Source: Parasponia andersonii
Taxonomy: Eukaryota; Streptophyta; Magnoliopsida; Rosales; Cannabaceae
Reading direction: 5' to 3'
Assembly: GCA_002914805.1 (NCBI GenBank)
Contig: JXTB01000147.1
Coordinates: 443,086-507,085 of the forward strand
DNA: 64,000 bases
Part shown: in pieces, positions 57,579 through 64,000 of the stretch
Layout of the letters: every line of letters begins with the position of its first letter
Numbering within the stretch: position 1 is the first letter of the stretch
The notes under the pieces: model-generated
Seen by the model: only the letters and a program-made list of their open reading frames with translations
What the model was told of the DNA's origin: nothing
Databases searched by the model: none
Made by a program: the position numbers and the translations under genes

Positions 57579-57760
57579 TGTATAATATACATGTGGCTAG
57601 ATCGTGTAGGATTTTCCGGAATAAAATATTTTGGCTATAATTATGGTTTAGACTTTGTGTATTTTGTAAACAGTTTACTAATGAATATTTTTTTATTGTG
57701 ATGTTTTATGTTTAAAGTTAATTTTTTAAAAGAAAATCATATTTTCGAATCCATATAAAT
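57579..57760 (+). repeat. Old LTR-like sequence, part 3
   Basis: Continues the sequence interrupted at 49818 (CAAGTT GTAGT TGTATAATAT after removal of the insertion). It contains GGTTTAGACTTTGTG and TTTTGTAAAC, as seen in other gypsy LTRs. The right limit is uncertain. Confidence 0.4.
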
Positions 57761-57802
57761 AACGTCTCTCTCTGCTTTTTTTCTTTTAAAAAACATTGGT
57801 TT

Positions 57803-58150
57803 TTAAGTAGGAGCTAAGAGCGTCGTTGCAATTTCCTCCTCCGAATAGTCAGCAATAAAAGTTAGATTCATTTCATCTGAAATTCTACGATCAACTCCTG
57901 AAATAATCCGATTCACATGCTCTCGCGCAGGATAGCATATTGAGAAAATTTCTGAAAATAATGCTCAATAGTATTCACAATCTCAGGGGGATTTTCACGC
58001 CATGTGCCACCGTCATCTTCAAGGCCAACAATAGTATTCTTGTTGCGTCTTTGCAAAGCTTTCTTTGTTGATCAAAATTATAGTAATGCTACTTTTTCTT
58101 GGCAATTAAATCATTCAGTTCCTTTACAGCTTCTGTATACTCTAGACAGC
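57803..58150 (-). pseudogene. LINE fragment (region before RT)
   Basis: Minus strand reads LEDDGGTWRENPPEIVNTIE and HYFQKFSQYAILRE, then after a shift SDEMNLTFIADYSEEEIATT, the usual segment preceding RT in plant LINEs. Upstream frames give EYTEAVKELNDLIAKKK. It is a fragment of about 350 bp with no A-tail; its family differs from the other LINEs here. Confidence 0.75.
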
Positions 58151-59049
58151 CACTAGAAGTTGTAATTACTACATTTTTGATGACCTGTAAGAGAAAACCT
58201 CTGTTGGAAATGTCATGCAGCAATTAAGTTAAATTAATTAAGCATATGCAGATATACTGATCTCAGCAAAGCAATGCTCATATCATACTTAGTTCAACGA
58301 AGTGGCGACCACGCTTAGATGGAGAGAACGACTGAGACAGAAGGAGAGAGATATTGAAAGGGTATATTACAAATATGTCCTGTATACTTTCAACTTATCA
58401 ACTATGCTTCTTTGGAGACTACACTTCACCTCATGGGATTGTAACATAAGATTTCAAATTTACTAAAGCATAATATTATGGGGAAAAAAAATCAGCAAAA
58501 AAACATACTTTTCTTTCAGTTTTTTGAAATTTAAGTTCAAACGGATTCTAAATTAATAGAATCACGCAACAACGAAAAGTTTGAAACAAACAGAGGTTTT
58601 CTATTAATGTAAGATCAGTTTGGAAATAATTTCTATTTTATAACCTTGAAGTTAATCTTTCAAAGTACAAATTAATCTTTTATAAAGACTTGAAAACTCA
58701 ACCAAATAAATATAAACATAAAAAAGCATGACCAAACAATAAAAATTATACTAGTTTATCATGTTTGGTTAGATAAACTAATTTGGTTTTTAAGTTCAAG
58801 CATGACCAAACAATAAAAATTATACTAGTTTATCATGTTTGGTTAGATAAACTAATTTGGTTTTTAAGTTCATGTTTGCTTGGTTAAATTTTCAAGTGAT
58901 TAAGACAAAATAAATTTGTCTCTAAAAAAAGAAAAAATAAATTTTTATTTGTAAACAATTTGATACATTGCATTTATCATGAAGAAATTTGTATAAAAAA
59001 TTCCAAAATCAAAAGTTTAGATTCTAATTTCCCAATTATAGGAGCTTTT
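58151..59049. other. AT-rich region with a perfect 74-bp tandem duplication
   Basis: Apart from the duplication at 58727-58874 no structure was recognised. Confidence 0.5.
58727..58874 (+). repeat. Two near-perfect 74-bp tandem copies
   Basis: The unit starts CATGACCAAACAATAAAAAT and contains an internal inverted repeat ACCAAACA...TGTTTGGT. The copies at 58727-58800 and 58801-58874 are essentially identical, so the duplication is recent or an assembly artefact. Confidence 0.85.
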
Positions 59050-59066
59050 AAGCTCAAATAAAAATA

Positions 59067-59234
59067 TATATTTTTTTAAAAAGTAGAGCTTAACTAATGA
59101 CCATCACTTACTACAAATTTAAAAAAAAATAATAATAACACATACACACACAGTCTACCATAGTTTGAACTCCTGACTTCCCTAAACATTTATATCCCTC
59201 AAGTCTTGGACCAACTGAGCTAACTCCAATTGAC
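59067..59234 (-). mobile_element. tRNA-derived SINE with a 17-bp target-site duplication
   Basis: On the minus strand an RNA polymerase III box A (TAGCTCAGTTGGTCCAAG, 59222-59205) is followed about 30 bp later by a degenerate box B (GTCAGGAGTTCAAACT, 59177-59162), then TGTGTGTGTGTATGTG and a T/A-rich 3' end. The perfect direct repeat AAGCTCAAATAAAAATA flanks the body (59050-59066 and 59235-59251). Length about 168 bp, usual for plant SINEs. The boxes and TSD are seen directly; the family was not identified. Confidence 0.8.
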
Positions 59235-59251
59235 AAGCTCAAATAAAAATA

Positions 59252-60370
59252 AAATGACATTAATTTACCTTTTTTCTATATTATGCTTTTGTAATTTCTT
59301 TTTTCAAATGTCACCTTCCCAAAATCAATTGAGAGAAAGAAAAAATATACGTAGTGGAGAAGAATTAAGAAAAAGGAAAAGAAAAACGGGAAACAAATAG
59401 ATTTGTCACTGAAATTTATTTAGAAAAAATAGATTAATTTTTTAGCACATTGTGTAGGATATTTTCCAAGACTCTTTGAAAACAAAATATTTCTTTTCCT
59501 TAAAAAAAATGTTTCTTAAAACAAAAGACTGAAGAAGACCTAGAAGAGAGCCGTAGGGCACTATGGAGTGGGAAGGATAGATAGTGTCTTTTAATTTTGA
59601 AGTTTTATCAAATTGTCCTCGTAGGTAATTTTACTATTAAAATGGGTGTTTGTGTATCTTTTGGGGGGGCAAATAAACTCCCCTCCTACCTTTATTTTGG
59701 GATGACAATTTTACCTATTTACCTATGGATACCCTACCATTTATGTCTAATATATTCTGGTTTAGGATAGAGCACAGACAGAAATATCAAACGCAGCTCG
59801 AACACTCATTAAGAATGACACAATCTTGAGTACGAGTACGAGAACAAACATTATACAAGCACAATATAAATATGATATGGCCTATAAAGCAGAAAAAGTG
59901 TGACACTAGACACTTAAAAAATATTTCATTTTTACTTAGAAAATTAAATGATTAACTTCACAATTAATAATATGATTGATAAATAGTACCAATGGTTGTT
60001 ACTAGATAGGACTAATAGCTAAATGAAATTAATATATAATCTCACACTTAAATTGAATATTAATAGATTTGTTCTTCGTTAGAATATACTAATTGGCATT
60101 TAGAAATTAGCAATTAATTTTGATTTTGGCTCACTATATCCGACACAAGATGGGTTGAATACAAGCCTATATAAGAGCATAGCACAAATAAAGGATGAGA
60201 TGTGCCTGTATCTATGGGCTGTGAAAATGGTAATTTCGACTAGAAAAATGTAGAAAGGAGGGAGGGATGACTAGATAGAATAACATGGACAATGTATACT
60301 ACTCCAATGAAATATTTCTTCTGTTCTTATTATGCATTTATTAACAAACCAAAATACACTTATTGCGTAA
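59252..60370. other. AT-rich intergenic DNA
   Basis: I saw no gene, paired termini or RNA gene. A G7 run at about 59663-59669 lies beside a C-rich patch. Confidence 0.5.
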
Positions 60371-60488
60371 AAGATGCATCCATTTTACATAAATAAAAGG
60401 ATGTATGGCACGAATGATCTTGAACTATAAAGATGCATCCATTTTACATAAATAAAAGGATGTATGGCACGAATGATCTTGAACTATT
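60371..60488 (+). repeat. Two perfect 59-bp tandem copies
   Basis: Unit AAGATGCATCCATTTTACAT through GATCTTGAACTAT, at 60371-60429 and 60430-60488. The second copy runs into the left end of the MITE-like element at 60465. Confidence 0.85.
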
Positions 60489-60953
60489 TAATCAGTGGCA
60501 ATATGGTCTTCATAGTTTTAATTGTGGTAATTAAACTCTTAAATTTTCTAATTTGTGATAATTTAATTCTTGAATTGTCTAAATTGCAACTTACTATTAA
60601 ACTATAACAAAAAACACACATAAGAAACATATTGTAGCATCTAAAAGGGTATTTAAACGAAACTAAACTAAACACAAAGATTTTGAGAGAATGAAATATG
60701 TATTATTTATATTTTTGAGAGTTCATAGAGCTACAAATTTAAAGAAAATTTTTATGTGATTATTAATTTTTATGCTTGAAATTTTAAAATTATTTTTCAA
60801 ATATCTTTTCAGATGCCTCCATGTATATCTCAAGTAAGTTTTATAATTTAGTCTTTAAATTGTCACAAATTAAAAAATTTATAAACTTAATTGTCATTGA
60901 AATTTTAAAAATCAAATTGTTGTTGATTAGATAGCTCTGGACCATTTGTGCCA
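60465..60953. mobile_element. MITE-like element with long diverged inverted repeats
   Basis: The left end TGGCACGAATGATCTTGAAC and right end (reverse complement) TGGCACAAATGGTCCAGAGC are inverted repeats. The similarity extends about 100 bp inward (AAATTTTCTAATTTGTGATA against AAATTTTTTAATTTGTGACA). There is no transposase. Target duplication and superfamily are not resolved. Confidence 0.6.
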
Positions 60954-63490
60954 TTAACCCAACCCTAAATAAAATTATAAAGACTGATCCACATACAAGA
61001 AAAAGATTAATAGAGACAACGCATACATGGAATAGATGCAACTCAATAGTGGATTGGATGGTACATCGTTAGAAAGTCGAAAACTAACCCCCATGTGAAA
61101 ATGTTTCCTTTTTCAATTAATTTTTTTTGGGTGTGTTATTCTTTTATAGGCAAAGTTATAATTGGTAATATAAATAGAGTAAAACCGAAAGCCCAAAAAG
61201 GTATTTACAACAAGCGGGGATATGAAACAAACAATATTCCTTTATGGGTGAGTACTCAAAGAGAAAAACACTCACTCCTAGATTATTATTATTATTATCG
61301 TTATTATTAGTATTTGGTAAGATTTGGTATAATAAATATTATTCACAATAACAAAAGAGGGAAGTTTGTTCTTTGCATAGGGGAATATAATATACATGAG
61401 ACTAAAGACATGTATGAGTGGGACTACATAAACGTGGATTATGTTTTCAAAGCAGCAGTCAAAGGTTCCCCTAACGCTCTGCTCCATATGGGTTTGGACA
61501 AAGGAAGCTCAAGGATGGTCGGACAGGCCATGCATAATTGGCCCTACAAGCCCAAAACTCCAAAAGGACTCTGGACCTGTGGGCCCATATTCCAACCCTC
61601 CATCCACAGATCCCAGCTACTCTCAAGTGCCTGTTATGGATCGAAAAATTCAATAACAAAAAGAGGGGGCTCAGTTTTGCAATAGCGTATCATTTATTTG
61701 CAGTATCATAACTGACAACTCAAGCCCCCTTCTTTTTGTAGAATAATGTTCTTTTGTGAAGTACAGAGAACCATAGATATAGTCATGTTATATATCACAT
61801 GATAATAATACGAATTTTTTGAGTAATAAATTAAATAGAATATCAATCATATAAAGTGAAATAGGTTCATAGAACAAGAATTATTTTCAAATTTCCAAAT
61901 GAAACTGATAGAAAAGATGGCTGATTTTAGATGAGTAGTGTAAATAGTGCAACCAAGTAGAATTGCAGATACAAGTTGAAAGATAAATAATTTTGTAATT
62001 TTGACCTCCTTATGATATGGTAATCACCCGTATTATTGTTGCTTATGTCACTTTCTTTGTTTCTCATCTGTGTAAACCGTTAATGGGAGAAGATAGGATG
62101 TCCTTTCTAGACCAAACTGTAAGTTTTTGAGTCAATTCTTAATTTTTTTTTTCTTTTTTTTCCTTTTGCTTGAAAATCATCACTTACTTGATAACAGCTG
62201 CATTCAATTAATCTGAAGACTTCATCAAATTGAGGATTCTCTTTTTTTTCCCCCCCTTTTTTTATGAGTACGTTTGTGACAGAAAGTTGAGGGGGACTAC
62301 CATAAATTTCAACACGCAAAAGCCTAGATTATGAGGGTCATGGTACTTTGATACATAGCCTGGTATGCAGTGTCCATGAAAGTTATATTCTCTTTCTAAG
62401 TTATAGGGCTCCACCACTGTGTGAGAAGAAGGTCCACAAAGATGATTGATTGCAGAAGGCGAGTGGTTGATCATATAGTAGAGAGTCAAGGGTTGTTTGA
62501 AATTTGAAGTGTCACACAAATCATGTAATAGAACACTTTTTTGGCAAACAAATTAAATCAAGTGACATTCTCCTACTATTATCACTGTAAGAGGCCAGAT
62601 TTGATCAACTGAGCTTGGTTATAGAGATTAGTCACCAGAATTTAGCTTGGTAGTCTCTGTATTTGTCGGTTCATATGTCTCATTCTGAGGATTTGGAAGT
62701 ATAGAATGTATGAATGTAAGGTATATGTTCTAGGAAAGTCTCATTTTAAGATTGAGAATGAAAATGAAAACTCATCAAGAGGGGTCTTTTTTCCAATGTG
62801 GGGGGACATATGTAGTTCAATAATTAATGTTCTTTTGGATAAAATAGTACATATCATAGACTCAAATGCATGTATATATAAAAGGATTGCTGGGTCCTCA
62901 TTTTTAATGNATTCTGTATCTTAATTATGAAAAGTCCAATCTTTTTAGCCCAAAAGAAAGGTATGAAAAGTCAATCTCGATTCCAAATTTAAAATAACCA
63001 GAACAAACTTGCTAAAAGATATTGAGGAGGAAGATACAAATGCTACATTCACTCGCTTAAGTAAAACGTTACAAAGTCTTGTGTCAAAAATATTATATTA
63101 AACCTTAGTTTGAGCTTTCCATTACCAATAAAGTTGAACTGGTGTCCGCCACATCAGAATGGCTGACAAATAAAAATAAATAGTATAGACAATAGCTGTA
63201 ACATGGTACTGTAAATCTGTTGAAATCCACGTGCATGTAGACACAGCAGAGCTGAAATTGAGTGCTAATATAATAACAATAAAAAATGGCCCTAAATCTG
63301 TCTTGTCATTGAACCTTATGAACTATAGCCTCTTGCACTGACATTGACCTGTGACTGGGGCCAAGAAGCTTGAGCAAGCAAAAGAAAGAAATGATGGACC
63401 ATCCTATTTATTGTGAGGCCTGCCACTTTATATCTCTAACATCCCTCATTATTGTACTCTTTAATTATTATATATTTTAGATAAAATTTT
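60954..63490. other. Intergenic DNA upstream of the last gene
   Basis: Contains an (ATT)n tract at 61283-61309 and an N at 62910. No ORF with recognisable family features was found. Confidence 0.5.
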
Positions 63491-63497
63491 CCAAACA

Positions 63498-63937
63498 TGT
63501 TCTCTTTTCCTTTTCTTCTCTCCTCTTCTCTCTTCATACGACTATATATACGAGTATTTAATTCAGTGATAGAATACTTTTATTTTGTGGGACAGACTAC
63601 AGAGATAGACCAACAGGAAAGGATGGTAAGATCATGGCGTGTTGTCCTCTTTATCTAACTCTCTTTTTAAGCTTTATTATTATTATTATTATTTTATTTT
63701 TTATGTTTTTTTGAGATGTTCTCTCTTGTATTCTTTGGTTCCAAGTACTAGTACTACTGCCTTATAAATTTTTACTAGTCCTCACACGCAAAGAGATGTT
63801 TTCTTTGTCCTGGAGTCGAGAGAAGAAGAGTTGTGATATCTTGTTCTTCACTCAGACAAGATCTTATTCTTGCTGATTTCTCTACTCAAAATTCTCTGTA
63901 ATCTTCTTCCTTCTTCCTGAAGAGGAAAGCCATAGTT
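63498..63937 (+). promoter_or_regulatory. Promoter and leader of the downstream gene
   Basis: A CT-rich tract (63498-63535), then a TATA box TATATATA (63543-63550). The leader of about 360 nt contains an upstream ATG followed by a GTAAGA donor-like site (AAGGATGGTAAGATC, about 63620), so a 5' UTR intron is possible, and an (ATT)n run at 63673-63692. CT-rich leaders are common in plant regulatory genes. Confidence 0.55.
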
Positions 63938-64000
63938 ATGGAAAAGAAGATAATGGAGCCCTCTTCAGATTTAAGAGAAATGGCCAACAATAACCAACAT
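63938..64000 (+). CDS. 5' end of a gene of unknown family, cut by the window edge
   Basis: An open frame of 21 codons from ATG at 63938: MEKKIMEPSSDLREMANNNQ and one more residue to the end. The TATA box, CT-rich leader and lack of stops support a genuine start. The residues are too few to name a family, and internal Met codons at positions 6 and 15 are alternative starts. No retroelement features are nearby, so it is probably a host gene. Confidence 0.5.
   Translation, partial: MEKKIMEPSSDLREMANNNQH

Noticed and set aside
61314..61685. 123-codon ORF 61314-61685 as a host gene
   Set aside because: No conserved motif, an overlapping ORF of similar size in another frame, and an AT-rich intergenic setting; the evidence is insufficient.

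Overview
The window is nuclear DNA from a flowering plant, most likely a eudicot. It is AT-rich, its one complete gene has short exons with GT-AG introns, and the rest is dominated by plant-type Ty3/gypsy and Ty1/copia retrotransposons, plant LINEs, a tRNA-derived SINE and MITEs. The species cannot be named from the sequence. There are two long N gaps (22041-22954, 38765-39265) and single Ns at 1229, 15691, 36700 and 62910. At least two of the single Ns look like assembly joins rather than ambiguous bases.

The layout from left to right is a series of nested insertions, most of them closed by target-site duplications (TSDs) read directly from the sequence. 1-1768: 3' end and 3' LTR of a chromodomain gypsy element. 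2325-9635: a LINE split by a 5.2-kb gypsy element (3744-8911, TSD ATATT), followed by the tail of a second LINE. 10862-23822: a copia element on the minus strand (TSD TTTTT) split by a Tekay/Del-like gypsy element (13096-20488, TSD TTTCG). 24364-25377: a hAT-like non-autonomous transposon carrying two inverted copies of one MITE. 27290-28800: diverged repeat blocks. 28872-30975: the only intact gene, a five-exon isochorismatase-family hydrolase (195 aa). 31787-40746: a minus-strand LINE split by a Tat-like gypsy element (32610-40522, TSD CACAG) that carries an antisense spliced ORF with its own TATA box. 40755 to about 57760: pieces of an old LTR-like sequence split by a nearly complete copia element (41425-48169, TSD AAGAA) and by another gypsy element (49824-57573, TSD GTAGT) whose pol has been replaced by a LINE. 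57803-63400: a LINE scrap, recent perfect tandem duplications, a SINE with a 17-bp TSD and a MITE. 63490-64000: promoter, leader and first 21 codons of a gene that continues beyond the window.

Every retroelement reading frame is broken. Most of the premature stops I could compare with family consensus are CAG, CAA, CGA or TGG codons changed by one C-to-T or G-to-A transition, the pattern left by deamination of methylated cytosine. Several elements also carry clean internal deletions: RT core, integrase, or pol into the middle of the 3' LTR. The region therefore reads as silenced heterochromatic DNA between two genic islands (28.8-31.0 kb and 63.4 kb onward).

I found no clearly new system. 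The observation most worth following is the antisense, intron-containing gene kept inside the Tat-like element after that element lost its RT and most of its integrase.
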